Assembly: GCF_000719955.1 (NCBI RefSeq)
Contig: NZ_JOII01000008.1
Location: 124,001 to 188,000 of the forward strand
DNA length: 64,000 bases
Direction: 5' to 3'
DNA from: Streptomyces albidoflavus
Lineage (GTDB): Bacteria; Actinomycetota; Actinomycetes; Streptomycetales; Streptomycetaceae
Part shown: piece by piece, positions 8,527 through 17,510 of the stretch
Numbering within the stretch: position 1 is the first letter of the stretch
Layout: each line of letters starts with the position of its first letter
Position numbers and translations under genes: made by a program
Notes under the pieces: generated by a model
Databases searched by the model: none
Seen by the model: only the letters and a program-made list of their open reading frames with translations
Told to the model about the DNA's origin: nothing

Positions 8527-8550
8527 CCGCGCACGGCGATCCGTGTGCGG
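8527..8550 (+). promoter_or_regulatory. Stable stem just after the B12 aptamer (possible expression platform)
   Basis: CCGCGCACGG (8527-8536) and CCGTGTGCGG (8541-8550) form a 10-bp stem with one G-U pair around the loop CGAT, six bases after the aptamer. It could be the intrinsic terminator or part of the switching element. The remaining leader to 8700 holds a good ribosome-binding site (AAGGAGAG, about 8690) and no gene. Confidence 0.45.
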
Positions 8551-8700
8551 ACATCCCGGTGACCTCGTGGGCGGGTCGGAGGAGCACAGAGCGGACGGAC
8601 GGGGGCGCCCTCGGGCGTCGACTCGCCGTCCGGTCCGGCACCCCTTCGCGTCCGCGTCCTGTCGCCAGGATGCAGGAGACATCTCGCGAAGGAGAGTTCC

Positions 8701-11019
8701 GTGACAGCGAAGTCCGCAGCCGCGGCAGCACGGTCGACCGTGTACGGCTACCCCCGCCAGGGACAGCACCGGGAACTGAAGAAGGCCGTCGAGGGGTACT
8801 GGAAGGGCCGCGTCGGCGCCGACGCCCTCAAGAAGACGGCGGCAGAGCTCCGCCGCGCCAACTGGGCCCAGCTCGCCGAGGCCGGCATCGACGAGGTGCC
8901 CACCGGTGACTTCTCGTACTACGACCACGTCCTGGACACCAGCGTCATGGTCGGCGCCGTCCCGCCGCGCCACCGGGCGGCCGTCGACGCCGACCCGCTC
9001 GACGGATATTTCGCCATGGCGCGCGGCAACCAGGACGTGGCGCCGCTGGAGATGACCAAGTGGTTCGACACCAACTACCACTACCTGGTCCCCGAACTGG
9101 GCCCGGACACCGTCTTCACCGCCGACTCCGCCAAGCAGGTCGCCGAGCTGACCGAGGCGCTCGCCCTCGGCCACACCGCCCGCCCGGTCCTCGTCGGCCC
9201 CGTCACCTACCTGCTGCTCGCCAAGCCCGCCCCCGGTGTCGCCGAGGAGTTCGAGCCGCTCACCCTGCTCGACCGGCTCCTCCCGGTCTACGCCGAGGTC
9301 CTGGGCGACCTGCGGGCCGCGGGCGCCGAGTGGGTCCAGCTGGACGAGCCCGCGCTCGTCCAGGACCGCAGCCCGGCCGAGCTGAACGCCGCCGCCCGCG
9401 CCTACCGCGACCTCGGCGCCCTCACCGACCGGCCCAAGCTGCTGGTCGCCTCCTACTTCGACCGGCTCGGGGAGGCGCTGCCGGTACTGGCGAAGGCGCC
9501 GGTCGAGGGGCTGGCGCTGGACTTCACCGAGGCGGCCGCCGCCAACCTCGACGACCTCGCCGCCGTCGGCGGCCTGCCCGGCAAGCGGCTCGTCGCGGGC
9601 GTCGTCAACGGCCGCAACATCTGGATCAACGACCACGAGAAGTCGCTGGCCACCCTCGCCACCCTGCTCGGCCTCGCCGGCCGCGTCGACGTGGCCGCCT
9701 CCTGCTCCCTGCTGCACGTCCCGCTCGACACCGCGCCCGAACGCGACCTCGACCCGCGGATCCTGCGCTGGCTCGCCTTCGCCCGGCAGAAGACCGCCGA
9801 GATCGTCACCCTGGCCAAGGGCCTCGCCCAGGGCACCGGCGCCGTCGCCGCCGAGATCGCCGCCAACCGGGCCGCCCTCGCCTCGCGCGCCGACTCCCCG
9901 CTCACCCGCGACCCGGCCGTCCGCGCCAGGACCGCCGCCGTCACCGAGGCCGACGCGCGCCGCCCCCAGCCCTACCCCGAGCGGGCCGTCGCCCAGCGCG
10001 AGCGGCTGCGGCTGCCGCTGCTGCCCACCACGACCATCGGCTCGTTCCCGCAGACCGGCGAGGTGCGCGCGGCCCGCGCCGACCTGCGGGCGGGCCGGAT
10101 CGACGCGGCCGGGTACGAGGAGCGCATCGCCGCCGAGATCGCCGAGGTCATCGCCTTCCAGGAGAAGGCGGGGATCGACGTCCTGGTGCACGGCGAGGCC
10201 GAGCGCAACGACATGGTCCAGTACTTCGCCGAGCAGCTCACCGGCTACCTCGCCACCCAGCACGGCTGGGTCCAGTCGTACGGCACCCGCTACGTCCGGC
10301 CGCCGGTCCTCGCGGGGGACATCTCCCGGCCCGCGCCGATGACGGTGGGCTGGACGACGTACGCCCAGTCGCTCACCGAGCGGCCGGTCAAGGGGATGCT
10401 GACCGGGCCCGTCACCATGCTGGCCTGGTCCTTCGTCCGGGACGACCAGCCGCTCGGGGAGACCGCGGCCCAGGTCGCGCTGGCCCTGCGCGACGAGGTG
10501 GCCGACCTGGAGGCGGCCGGCACCCCGGTGATCCAGGTCGACGAGCCGGCGCTGCGCGAGACGCTGCCGCTGCGCGCCGCCGACCGCCCCGCCTACCTGG
10601 AGTGGGCCACCCGCGCCTTCCGGCTCACCACCGGCGGCGTGGCGCCGGCCACCCAGATCCACACCCACATGTGCTACGCGGAGTTCGGCGACATCGTGCA
10701 GGCCATCGACGACCTCGACGCCGACGTCATCAGCCTGGAGGCGGCCCGCTCCCACATGGAGGTGGCGCACGAACTCGCCGCCCACGGCTACCCGCGCGAG
10801 GCCGGTCCCGGGGTCTACGACATCCACTCGCCGCGCGTCCCCGGCGCCGAGGAGGCCGCCGCCCTGCTCCGCGAGGGCCTGGCGGCCATCCCGGCCGAGC
10901 GGCTCTGGGTCAACCCGGACTGCGGACTGAAGACTCGCGGCTGGCCGGAGACCCGCGCCTCCCTGGAGAACCTGGTGGCCGCGGCCCGCACCGTCCGCGC
11001 CGCGCTCGACGCCTCCTGA
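8701..11019 (+). CDS. metE: Cobalamin-independent methionine synthase
   Basis: The 772-residue enzyme transfers the methyl group of 5-methyltetrahydropteroyltriglutamate to homocysteine to give methionine. The GTG start follows AAGGAGAGTTCC. Both halves of the double-barrel fold are present: the N-terminal half ([18 protein letters not shown] near the start) and the catalytic C-terminal half from about residue 440 ([12 protein letters not shown]). The zinc and substrate residues are visible in [27 protein letters not shown] and [11 protein letters not shown]. Length is normal for the family. It stands alone behind the B12 riboswitch and is expected to be expressed when B12 is scarce. Confidence 0.97.
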   Translation: MTAKSAAAAARSTVYGYPRQGQHRELKKAVEGYWKGRVGADALKKTAAELRRANWAQLAEAGIDEVPTGDFSYYDHVLDTSVMVGAVPPRHRAAVDADPLDGYFAMARGNQDVAPLEMTKWFDTNYHYLVPELGPDTVFTADSAKQVAELTEALALGHTARPVLVGPVTYLLLAKPAPGVAEEFEPLTLLDRLLPVYAEVLGDLRAAGAEWVQLDEPALVQDRSPAELNAAARAYRDLGALTDRPKLLVASYFDRLGEALPVLAKAPVEGLALDFTEAAAANLDDLAAVGGLPGKRLVAGVVNGRNIWINDHEKSLATLATLLGLAGRVDVAASCSLLHVPLDTAPERDLDPRILRWLAFARQKTAEIVTLAKGLAQGTGAVAAEIAANRAALASRADSPLTRDPAVRARTAAVTEADARRPQPYPERAVAQRERLRLPLLPTTTIGSFPQTGEVRAARADLRAGRIDAAGYEERIAAEIAEVIAFQEKAGIDVLVHGEAERNDMVQYFAEQLTGYLATQHGWVQSYGTRYVRPPVLAGDISRPAPMTVGWTTYAQSLTERPVKGMLTGPVTMLAWSFVRDDQPLGETAAQVALALRDEVADLEAAGTPVIQVDEPALRETLPLRAADRPAYLEWATRAFRLTTGGVAPATQIHTHMCYAEFGDIVQAIDDLDADVISLEAARSHMEVAHELAAHGYPREAGPGVYDIHSPRVPGAEEAAALLREGLAAIPAERLWVNPDCGLKTRGWPETRASLENLVAAARTVRAALDAS

Positions 11020-11045
11020 CCGGGCCGCGCCCGGGGACGTAAGGG

Positions 11046-11061
11046 CCATTCACCCGAATGG
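11046..11061. other. Small perfect inverted repeat downstream of metE
   Basis: CCATTC (11046-11051) and GAATGG (11056-11061) are separated by ACCC, 27 bp after the metE stop. It is shorter and less GC-rich than the terminators elsewhere in this window, so an operator or promoter element for the gene at 11278 is also possible. I cannot assign it. Confidence 0.35.
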
Positions 11062-11277
11062 AGTAATGCCGTACGTCCCCGGGAGGCGGCTCCCGGCCCT
11101 CCCGGAGGCCCGCCGACGCCTTGCCGCACGCGAGGCGCGGGCCGCCGGTGGGGGAGCGCGGGCGGTCCCGGGTTGCCGCGAGGGCGTTCCGGGTGCGCGA
11201 TGGAGGCGTGGGTGTGTGGGCCCATGGGGGTGCTCCCGGAATCCTCCGCCACGCGCCGTCCAAGGAGTGATCACGAC

Positions 11278-12255
11278 ATGACAGCAGGTGACAGCTTCCT
11301 CACCACCGACCAGCTGGTGGGGCTGACCGCCTACGACCGCGACGGCGCCAAGGTCGGCAGTGTCGAACAGGTCTTCCTCGACGACGCCACCGGGAAGCCC
11401 GAGTGGGTCACGGTCAAGACCGGCATGTTCGGCATGAAGGAGACCTTCGTGCCGCTGGCCGGGGCGGGCCACGACGGCGAGGGACTGCACCTCGCCTACG
11501 CCAAGGACACGATCAAGGACGCTCCGCGCGTCGACGCCGACGAACATCTCGACGCCGCCGAGGAGCGCGAGCTGTACGCCCACTACGGGGTCACCCGGGG
11601 CGGCAGCGGCAAGACCGGTGAGGAGATGAGCGGGCGGACGGACACGTCCGGCAAGGACACCGGCATGGACACCGGGACCAAGGCCGCGGCGGCGGGCACC
11701 GCCGGGGCGGCCGGGGCCGCGGGTGCGGCCGGTGCCGGTGGCCGCAGCCAGTCCGGCATGGACCGGCCCGCCGAGGACCGGCCGCTGGCCGGGGCCGGCA
11801 TGAGCCGGTCCGCCGCCGAGACGGGCGACGACCGCGCCAAGTACGCCGACGAGATGGTCCGCTCCGAGGAGCAGCTGCGCGTCGGCACCGAGGAGCAGGA
11901 GGTGGGCCGCGCCCGCCTGCGCAAGGTGGTGGTGACCGAGGACGTCTCCACGACCGTCCCCGTCAGCCACGAGGAGGTGCATCTCGTCAGGGAGCCCATC
12001 GGTGAGGGCGACCGGACGCGCGGGACCGAGATCGGCGAGGCCGAGGCGGAGGTCACCCTCCACGCCGAACGCCCCGTCGTGCGCAAGGAGGCCGTCGCCG
12101 TCGAACGGGTGCGCCTGGAGACGGAGAAGGTCACCGAACAGCGCGAGGTCAGCGACACCGTCCGCAAGGAGGAGATCCAGTACGACGACGGCACCGGCAG
12201 CGCCTCCGGCGAGGAGGACGACTGGAAGGGCGGCCGCAGCGGCCCGACCCGCTGA
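11278..12255 (+). CDS. PRC-barrel plus DUF2382 (YsnF/AvaK-like) stress protein
   Basis: The 325-residue protein starts at ATG ten bases after AAGGAG. Residues about 8-100 are a PRC-barrel (LVGLTAYDRDGAKVGSVEQV, VTVKTGMFGMKETFVPL). A low-complexity Gly/Ala linker follows, and residues about 195-310 are a DUF2382 domain with the usual repeating pattern (RSEEQLRVGTEEQEVGRARL, KVVVTEDVSTTVPVSHEEVHL, HAERPVVRKEAVAVERVRL). Such proteins are common in Streptomyces and are linked to general stress responses, but no biochemical function is established. It is a single-gene unit ending in a strong hairpin and faces a convergent SDR gene. Confidence 0.86.
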   Translation: MTAGDSFLTTDQLVGLTAYDRDGAKVGSVEQVFLDDATGKPEWVTVKTGMFGMKETFVPLAGAGHDGEGLHLAYAKDTIKDAPRVDADEHLDAAEERELYAHYGVTRGGSGKTGEEMSGRTDTSGKDTGMDTGTKAAAAGTAGAAGAAGAAGAGGRSQSGMDRPAEDRPLAGAGMSRSAAETGDDRAKYADEMVRSEEQLRVGTEEQEVGRARLRKVVVTEDVSTTVPVSHEEVHLVREPIGEGDRTRGTEIGEAEAEVTLHAERPVVRKEAVAVERVRLETEKVTEQREVSDTVRKEEIQYDDGTGSASGEEDDWKGGRSGPTR

Positions 12256-12288
12256 CGGCCTCCCGGAACCCGGGAGCCGTCCCGGAAG

Positions 12289-12335
12289 CCGGACGGCCGG
12301 CCGGACACCACCGAGGTGCCCGGCCGGCCGTCCGG
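12289..12335. terminator. Bidirectional terminator with 16-bp perfect stem
   Basis: CCGGACGGCCGGCCGG (12289-12304) pairs exactly with CCGGCCGGCCGTCCGG (12320-12335) around a 15-base loop that itself contains CACC/GGTG. It separates the PRC-barrel gene from the convergent SDR gene. Confidence 0.8.
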
Positions 12336-12355
12336 CATGTCCGGGACCGGTGCGG

Positions 12356-13294
12356 TCAGGCCGGTTCCAGCCCCGGGTCGACACCGGTCAGCGCGGCCGA
12401 GACGTCCCACAGGCGGCGGGCGGTCACCGGGTCCTTGGCGCGCGCCGAGAGCCGGGCCGGGCCCGCGCCGCCCCGGCACTCCAGCGGTCCGGCCGGGCCG
12501 TAGTACGCGCCGCCGCGGGCCGCCGGGTCGGTGGCCGCCAGCAGCACGGGCAGCGCGCCCGACGAGGCCGGCTGGGTGAAGAGCCGGGTGGCCCGCTCCA
12601 TCCGGGCCGCCCAGGAGTGGCCGGCCATCTTCGGCCCGGCCTGGCCCAGTTCGGTGGCGGCCAGCCCCGGATGGGCGGAGACGGCCGTCAGGTCGAGCCC
12701 GGCCGCCCTGGCGCGGCGGGCCAGTTCGGCGGTGAAGAGGAGATTGGCCAGCTTGGAACGCCCGTAGGCGGGCCAGGAGCCGTAGCCCCGCTCGGCGTTG
12801 AGGTTGTCGAAGTCGATGCGGCCCATCCGGTGGGCGAGCGAGGAGACCGTCACGACGCGCGCCGGGCCGTCCGTACCGAGGTACGGCAGCAGGTGGGCGG
12901 TGAGGGCGAAGTGGCCCAGGTGGTTGGTGCCGAACTGCATCTCGAAGCCGTCGGCGGTACGGCGTTCCGGCAGCGCCATCACGCCCGCGTTGTTGACCAG
13001 CAGGTCGACGCGGCCGCCGGAGGTCCTGCCGATCTCCTCGGCGGCCTCGGCGACCGAGGAGAGGTCCGCCAGGTCGAGCCCGACCAGCGGCACCTTCGCC
13101 TCCGGCACCACCCGCCGTACCGCCGCCGCCGTCCGCTCCGCCTTGGCGAGGTCGCGGCAGGCCATCACGACCCGCGCGCCGCCCTTGGCCAGCGCCAGTG
13201 TGGTCGCGGCACCGATACCGCTGTTGGCGCCGGTCACCACGGCGGTGGTGCCGGACAGGTCGGGCAGGGGGCGGGGTGTGGTGCGCGGAGCCAT
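12356..13294 (-). CDS. Short-chain dehydrogenase (retinol-dehydrogenase/WWOX-like SDR)
   Basis: The 312-residue NAD(P)-dependent oxidoreductase starts at an ATG giving [20 protein letters not shown]. The nucleotide motif TGANSGIG is at residues about 21-28, NNAGVM follows, the catalytic serine is in [12 protein letters not shown], and the YxxxK pair is in [11 protein letters not shown]. The insertion and C-terminal pattern ([20 protein letters not shown]) match the large SDR subgroup annotated as protochlorophyllide- or retinol-like dehydrogenases. Substrate is unknown. It is monocistronic and convergent with the PRC-barrel gene; 193 bp separate its start from the divergent gene at 13488. Confidence 0.88.
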   Translation of the reverse strand: MAPRTTPRPLPDLSGTTAVVTGANSGIGAATTLALAKGGARVVMACRDLAKAERTAAAVRRVVPEAKVPLVGLDLADLSSVAEAAEEIGRTSGGRVDLLVNNAGVMALPERRTADGFEMQFGTNHLGHFALTAHLLPYLGTDGPARVVTVSSLAHRMGRIDFDNLNAERGYGSWPAYGRSKLANLLFTAELARRARAAGLDLTAVSAHPGLAATELGQAGPKMAGHSWAARMERATRLFTQPASSGALPVLLAATDPAARGGAYYGPAGPLECRGGAGPARLSARAKDPVTARRLWDVSAALTGVDPGLEPA

Positions 13295-13487
13295 GGGTGT
13301 GCGTCTCCCGACAGGGGGCGTGGGCGTCAACTTGCGGTCCCCGGCCGCCTGCCCGTGGCGGGCGGCCTCACACAGGGGCGCACAGCCTACGGGGGCGGCC
13401 CCCGGGCGGGTCCGGGCGGCTGACGGAGTGTCCGGCGGGTGGGCGGCGGCTGGTGGCCCCACAGCTTCGTCGTCCATACTGCGGACC

Positions 13488-14039
13488 GTGGACGAGCGCA
13501 TAGAGACCAAGGCCCCGCCCGTGTACGTCGCCACCACCTCACCGGCGCACATTCCGGGCATCACCGCCCCCTCGGCCGGCCCGGCGGAGAAGGACGGCGA
13601 CGCCACGGGCGGCACCCCCGACGACGCGGCCCCCGCCGAGGACGCGGCTCCCGAGGAGGCGGCCCCCGAGGAGCGGGCCGCCGAGCCGGAGCCCGAGCCC
13701 GAGGCGGCCGAGGACGCCGCAGAGGAGGCCACGGAGCCCGAGGGCGGCGAGGCCCCCGCCGACGGCCCCGTCTTCGAGGCCGCCGACCGCCGCGCCGCCG
13801 TGACGGCCGACGCGGACGGCATACGGCTGCGCCTCGACGACCAGGAGGCCGAGTTCACCTGGGAGGAGGTGGCCGCCGTGGAGTCCTCGGTCTCCCGCTT
13901 CGGCCGCCGCCTCCTCGTCGCCGTCCACACCCCCGGCCCCTGGCGCTACCCCGCCGAGGTCGAGGCGGACGGCAAGGAGCAGGCCAAGGAGTGGCTGACC
14001 GCCCTGGACGCGGTCCTGGACGCCTACTTCGAGGAGTAG
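13488..14039 (+). CDS. Hypothetical protein, acidic Ala/Pro/Glu-rich N-terminus with C-terminal globular domain
   Basis: The 183-residue protein starts at GTG ([13 protein letters not shown]). Residues about 25-95 are low complexity and very acidic, rich in Glu, Pro and Ala. Residues about 95-183 form a compact domain ([60 protein letters not shown]) that looks like a small PH-like or DUF module found widely in streptomycetes; I cannot name it. A CATACT element (13475-13480) ends seven bases before the GTG, which suggests a leaderless transcript. There is no signal peptide or membrane segment. Confidence 0.75.
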   Translation: MDERIETKAPPVYVATTSPAHIPGITAPSAGPAEKDGDATGGTPDDAAPAEDAAPEEAAPEERAAEPEPEPEAAEDAAEEATEPEGGEAPADGPVFEAADRRAAVTADADGIRLRLDDQEAEFTWEEVAAVESSVSRFGRRLLVAVHTPGPWRYPAEVEADGKEQAKEWLTALDAVLDAYFEE

Positions 14040-14120
14040 GAGCCGCACGCCCCCCGGCGCCCGGTGTCCGGCGGCGACGCTTCGGCGGCCGCCGAACCCC
14101 GGGCGCGGCATCCTGGTGCC

Positions 14121-14849
14121 ATGGGAACCGAACCGGCGGCCCCCGGCTCCGCCGCCGAGCGGGTGGCCGCCCTGGCCGCCCTGCTCGCCGACGAGACCCG
14201 GGCCGTCATCTGCCTCGCCCTCCTGGACGGCCGCGCCTGGACCGCCGGGGAGCTGGCCCGCCGCGCCGGCGTCGCCGCCTCCACCGCCACCGAGCACCTC
14301 AACCGGCTGGTCGCGGGCGGCCTGCTCGCCCAGGAGCGGCAGGGCCGCCACCGGTACGTCCGGCTCGCCGACCCCGGTGCCGCCCGCCTGGTCGAGGGGC
14401 TCGCCGCCCGGGCGGCACCCGGCGGGGAGCGGCCCGTGGGCCTGCGCGCGGTCCGCGCGGGGAGCCGGCTGGCCCGGGGGCGTACCTGCTACGACCATCT
14501 CGCGGGCCGGATCGGCGTCGCCGTCACCGACGCGATGGTGGGGCGGGGCCTGCTCGCCCCGGACGCCGACCTCACCCCCACCCGTGCGGGCTGCACCTGG
14601 TTCGCCGCGCAGGGCCTGGATCTCACGCCGCCCGGGCGTCGCCCGGTCACCCGGGCCTGCCTGGACTGGACCGAACGGCGCCCCCACCTCGCCGGGCACG
14701 CCGGTGCCCTCCTGTGCCGCCACACCTTCGACCACGGGTGGTGCCGACGGGTCGGTACGGATCGGGCCGTCGAGATCACCCCCGAGGGGGAGGAGCGCCT
14801 GGGCGCTCTGCTCGGCATCGAGGCGGGAGCCTGGCGGCTGCCGGGCTGA
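14121..14849 (+). CDS. ArsR-family winged-helix regulator
   Basis: The 242-residue protein starts at ATG 14121. Residues about 10-85 are an N-terminal ArsR winged helix (RVAALAALLADETRAVICLA, ELARRAGVAASTATEHLNRL, QERQGRHRYVRLAD). The remaining 150 residues (ARGRTCYDHLAGRIGVAVT, then CRHTFDHGWCRRVG with Cys and His residues) are the type of C-terminal extension seen in ArsR proteins with an added sensor domain. The CYDHLAGR signature is common in this subgroup, whose ligands are mostly unknown. The protein follows the hypothetical gene by 81 bp and no obvious target is adjacent. Confidence 0.86.
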   Translation: MGTEPAAPGSAAERVAALAALLADETRAVICLALLDGRAWTAGELARRAGVAASTATEHLNRLVAGGLLAQERQGRHRYVRLADPGAARLVEGLAARAAPGGERPVGLRAVRAGSRLARGRTCYDHLAGRIGVAVTDAMVGRGLLAPDADLTPTRAGCTWFAAQGLDLTPPGRRPVTRACLDWTERRPHLAGHAGALLCRHTFDHGWCRRVGTDRAVEITPEGEERLGALLGIEAGAWRLPG

Positions 14850-14870
14850 GCCCGTCCCGGGGCCTGTTTC

Positions 14871-15120
14871 GGCCTCAGGCGCCGGCCGGGCTGTCTTGTG
14901 CCCGCGCTCCGGCTCGACCGTGCCGGTCAAAGATGGCCTCAAGCGCCGGCCGGGCTTGAGGGTGGCCTCAGGCGCCGGCCGGGCTCGAAGGTGGCCTCAG
15001 GCGCCGGCCGGGCTTGAAGTCAGGTGCCGGCCGGGCTTGAGGAGGGCCTCAAGCGTCGGCCGGGCTCGGAGGGGGACTCAAGGCCGGGCGGGTTCGCATG
15101 TGGGCTCAAGCGTCGGAGCA
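14871..15120. repeat. Tandem array of about eight 29-bp palindromic repeats
   Basis: The unit GGCCTCAAGCGCCGGCCGGG plus CTTGA recurs at 14871, 14935, 14964, 14993, 15018, 15045 and, more degenerate, about 15075 and 15101. Copies 2-4 are spaced exactly 29 bp. Each unit contains TCAAGC and GCTTGA arms around CCGGCCGG, so it folds into a hairpin. It resembles the dispersed intergenic terminator-like repeat of Streptomyces, here expanded in tandem. Units touch each other with only 4-6 bases between, so it is not a CRISPR array. Confidence 0.8.
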
Positions 15121-15157
15121 AGTTGTACGGGGCGAGGACGAGGCGTCAGGCCACCGG

Positions 15158-15361
15158 GGGGACCGCTCGCCGGGGATGCCGGCGGCCGGCGGCGTGATCC
15201 GGTCGGGCCCGGCGGCGGTCTCCTCAAGGTCCGGGCCGCTGTCCGGTCGCGACCACGTGGGTGCCCTCGGCTGCGAAGGCGCGGGCGGCGGTCCGGGCGG
15301 TCCCGGTGCCTGCTCCGGTCACAGCGACGACCCTGCTGCTCTGCTCCGCGGTGTGGTTCAT
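15158..15361 (-). pseudogene. SDR pseudogene fragment (frameshifted, 3'-truncated)
   Basis: Reading from ATG 15361 gives a 45-residue peptide with a clear SDR N-terminus: VVAVTGAGTGTARTAARAFA, then EGTHVVATGQRPGP, followed by TGA at 15224-15226. Shifting by one base at this point continues the family pattern as LEETAAGPDRITPPAAGI down to about 15175. The gene therefore carries a one-base frameshift and has lost everything beyond the second beta strand; the repeat array at 14871-15120 begins where the rest should be. The glycine motif is already degenerate (TGAGTGTA instead of TGxxxGIG). It begins 37 bp after the MerR stop and may once have been its operon partner. Confidence 0.75.
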
Positions 15362-15398
15362 GCCGGTGGTCGGGGAACCCTGCCGCCAGGGGCAAGGG

Positions 15399-16139
15399 TC
15401 AAGCGTCCCGGGCGGGCTCCTCGCGCGCCCGCAGGTACGCCTCCAGTTCCGCCGCCCCGGCCAGCAGGGCCCGGCCCCGGCCGGTGAGGCGGGCGTGCCA
15501 GGTGTGCAGGGTGTCCGCCAGGGGTTCCAGGCCGCCCGCCTCGCGTACCTGGGAGAGCAACGGTGCGATCTGGTGCAGCAGGTGGCCGCCGCGCCGGAGC
15601 TGGTGGGCCAGGCGGGCGTCGCGGACGGCGGCCTCGTCGTAGACGCGGTAGCCGGTGCGGGGGTCCCGGCGGGGGCGGACCAGGCCCGCCGCCTCCCACT
15701 TGCGCAGGGTCGCGGGGCGGACGCCGAGCTGGTGGGCGAGGGGGCCGACGAACAGGGTGCCGCCCTTCGGGGCCGGTACGGGTTCCAGGTCGCGCAGGGC
15801 CGACTCGACGGCGCGCAGGGTGCGGCGGTCCTCCAGGAGCTGGGCGTGGCTCGCGGCGATCAGGGCGAACGCCTCCTCGGGGGCGCCCCGGTGCACCGCC
15901 CGCAGGATCTCCGAGGCCGTCCGGTGGCCGTGGCCGGGCAGCAGGGCGAGGAAGGCGCCGAGGGCCGCCGCGTGCAGCGGGGTGTAGACGCGGTAGCCGC
16001 TGGGGGTGCGCCCGGCGGGCGGGAGGATGCCCGCCTCCTCGTAGTTGCGTACCGCCTGGGTGGAGAGTCCGTGGGCACGGGCCAGATCGACCGGCCGCAG
16101 CCGCTCGCCGGCCGCCCCTGTTTGAAGGTTCTGGCGCAT
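15399..16139 (-). CDS. MerR-family regulator with two HTH domains (TioE-like)
   Basis: The 246-residue protein has a MerR winged helix at residues about 13-80 (LRPVDLARAHGLSTQAVRNY, EEAGILPPAGRTPSGYRVY) and a second one at about 128-195 (LFVGPLAHQLGVRPATLRKW, AAGLVRPRRDPRTGYRVYDE). Two complete HTH domains in one chain are unusual and match the TioE-type group. No cysteines sit at metal-sensing positions, so an organic ligand is likelier. It is divergent from the erythromycin-esterase homologue 69 bp away. That gap contains GGAAGTTTCC (16170-16179) and CCTTT/AAAGG half sites, which could be its operator. Confidence 0.87.
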   Translation of the reverse strand: MRQNLQTGAAGERLRPVDLARAHGLSTQAVRNYEEAGILPPAGRTPSGYRVYTPLHAAALGAFLALLPGHGHRTASEILRAVHRGAPEEAFALIAASHAQLLEDRRTLRAVESALRDLEPVPAPKGGTLFVGPLAHQLGVRPATLRKWEAAGLVRPRRDPRTGYRVYDEAAVRDARLAHQLRRGGHLLHQIAPLLSQVREAGGLEPLADTLHTWHARLTGRGRALLAGAAELEAYLRAREEPARDA

Positions 16140-16208
16140 GTACCCCAGCCTATCGGGGCCTTTCGGCGCGGAAGTTTCCACCAAAGGTTCAGCGATACGG
16201 TGAAAGCC

Positions 16209-17429
16209 ATGCCCATCGACCTGAAGGAAATCGCCGCGCCGCTCGACGCCGCCGCCGTCTCCCGTCTGCTCCCGCACCGGCCCCGGCTCCTCGCCCTCGG
16301 CGAGCCCACCCACGGCGAGGACGCCCTGCTGCGTCTGCGCAACGCCCTCTTCCGCCGGCTCGTCGAGGAGCACGGGTACCGCACGATCACGCTGGAGACC
16401 GACTGCCTGGCCGGGCTGCTCGTGGACGCCTACGTCACCTCCGGCACCGGCACCCTCGACGCCGCCCTGGAGCACGGATTCAGCCACGGCTGGGGCGCCT
16501 CCGCCGCCAACCGGGACCTCGTCCGCTGGATGCGCGCGTACAACGCCCGCGCCGAGGAGGAGGGCCGGCCCGCCGCCGGCCGGCTCCGCTTCGCCGGGTT
16601 CGACGGCCCGCTGGAGATCACCCACGCCGCCAGCCCCCGGCCCTGCCTCACCGCCCTCCACGCCCACCTCGCGGCCCACCTGGACCCCGCGCTGCTGCCC
16701 TGCACCGCCGAGGAGCTGGACGCCCTCCTCGGCGAGGACGACCGGTGGACCGAACCGGCCGCCATGACGGACCCGGCCCGCTCCTGCGGCCGGTCCGTCG
16801 AGGCCGCGCGGCTGCGCCTGCTCGCCGACGACCTGACGGCCCTGCTCGACCAGCAGGAGCCCCACCTGCGCGCGGCCGCCCCGCCCGGCGAGCGCGAGAC
16901 GGTCCGCCTGCACGCCCGCACCGCCACCGGCCTGCTCCGGTACCACCGCGCCATGGCCGACCCCTCACCCGCCCGGATGTCCCGGCTCTGCGCCCAGCGC
17001 GACCTGATGATGGCGGAGAACCTCCTCGCCCTCACCGCCCGCGGCCCGGTCCTCGCCCACGCCCAGAACGCCCACTTCCAGCGGCCGAAGAGCGCCATGC
17101 GGATGTGGCAGGGCCCCGTCGAGTGGTGGAGCGCGGGCGCGCTGGTGAGCGCCCGGCTCGGCGAGGAGTACGCCTTCCTCGCCACCGCCCTCGGCACCCT
17201 CCGCCACCAGGGCGTCGACACCCCGCCCCCGGACACCGTCGAAGGGCTGCTGTACGCCCGGCTCCCCGGGGAGAGCCACCTCGTGGACGCCCGCCGCCTC
17301 GCCGCCGTCCTCGGCGCCCCGCCGCCCGCGCCCCGGACCTCTCCCTGGTTCGGGTACGCCCCGCTCGACCCGGCCCACCTGCCGCACCTCGACGGCCTCG
17401 TCCTCCTCAAGGACGTCCCGGAGAGCTGA
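16209..17429 (+). CDS. Erythromycin-esterase family protein (succinoglycan-biosynthesis-like hydrolase)
   Basis: The 406-residue protein starts at ATG 16209. The family signatures are LLALGEPTHGEDALLRLRNA with the catalytic-site His, GYRTITLETD, LVRWMRAYNA, RFAGFDGP and VLAHAQNAHFQRP with a second conserved His. EreA/EreB open the macrolide lactone. Most chromosomal members, including this type, have no proven macrolide activity, so the function should be read as metal-independent hydrolase of unknown substrate. It is divergent from the double-HTH MerR gene, suggesting inducible expression. It is followed by a transporter in the same direction after 81 bp. Confidence 0.83.
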   Translation: MPIDLKEIAAPLDAAAVSRLLPHRPRLLALGEPTHGEDALLRLRNALFRRLVEEHGYRTITLETDCLAGLLVDAYVTSGTGTLDAALEHGFSHGWGASAANRDLVRWMRAYNARAEEEGRPAAGRLRFAGFDGPLEITHAASPRPCLTALHAHLAAHLDPALLPCTAEELDALLGEDDRWTEPAAMTDPARSCGRSVEAARLRLLADDLTALLDQQEPHLRAAAPPGERETVRLHARTATGLLRYHRAMADPSPARMSRLCAQRDLMMAENLLALTARGPVLAHAQNAHFQRPKSAMRMWQGPVEWWSAGALVSARLGEEYAFLATALGTLRHQGVDTPPPDTVEGLLYARLPGESHLVDARRLAAVLGAPPPAPRTSPWFGYAPLDPAHLPHLDGLVLLKDVPES

Positions 17430-17510
17430 GCGGACCTGCCCGCAGGCCCGACGGCCCCGACGGCCTCGCTTCGGTGCCCGCCGAACGATCTTCCCGCTAG
17501 CGTCACCGCC

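Noticed and set aside
7786..11049. 1087-codon open frame on the minus strand through the MFS, riboswitch and metE
   Set aside because: It crosses an RNA switch and two strongly supported genes on the other strand, and its translation has no domain pattern.
14871..15120. Possible CRISPR array
   Set aside because: Repeats are contiguous with only 4-6 bases between copies, are themselves palindromic, vary in sequence, and no cas gene is present.
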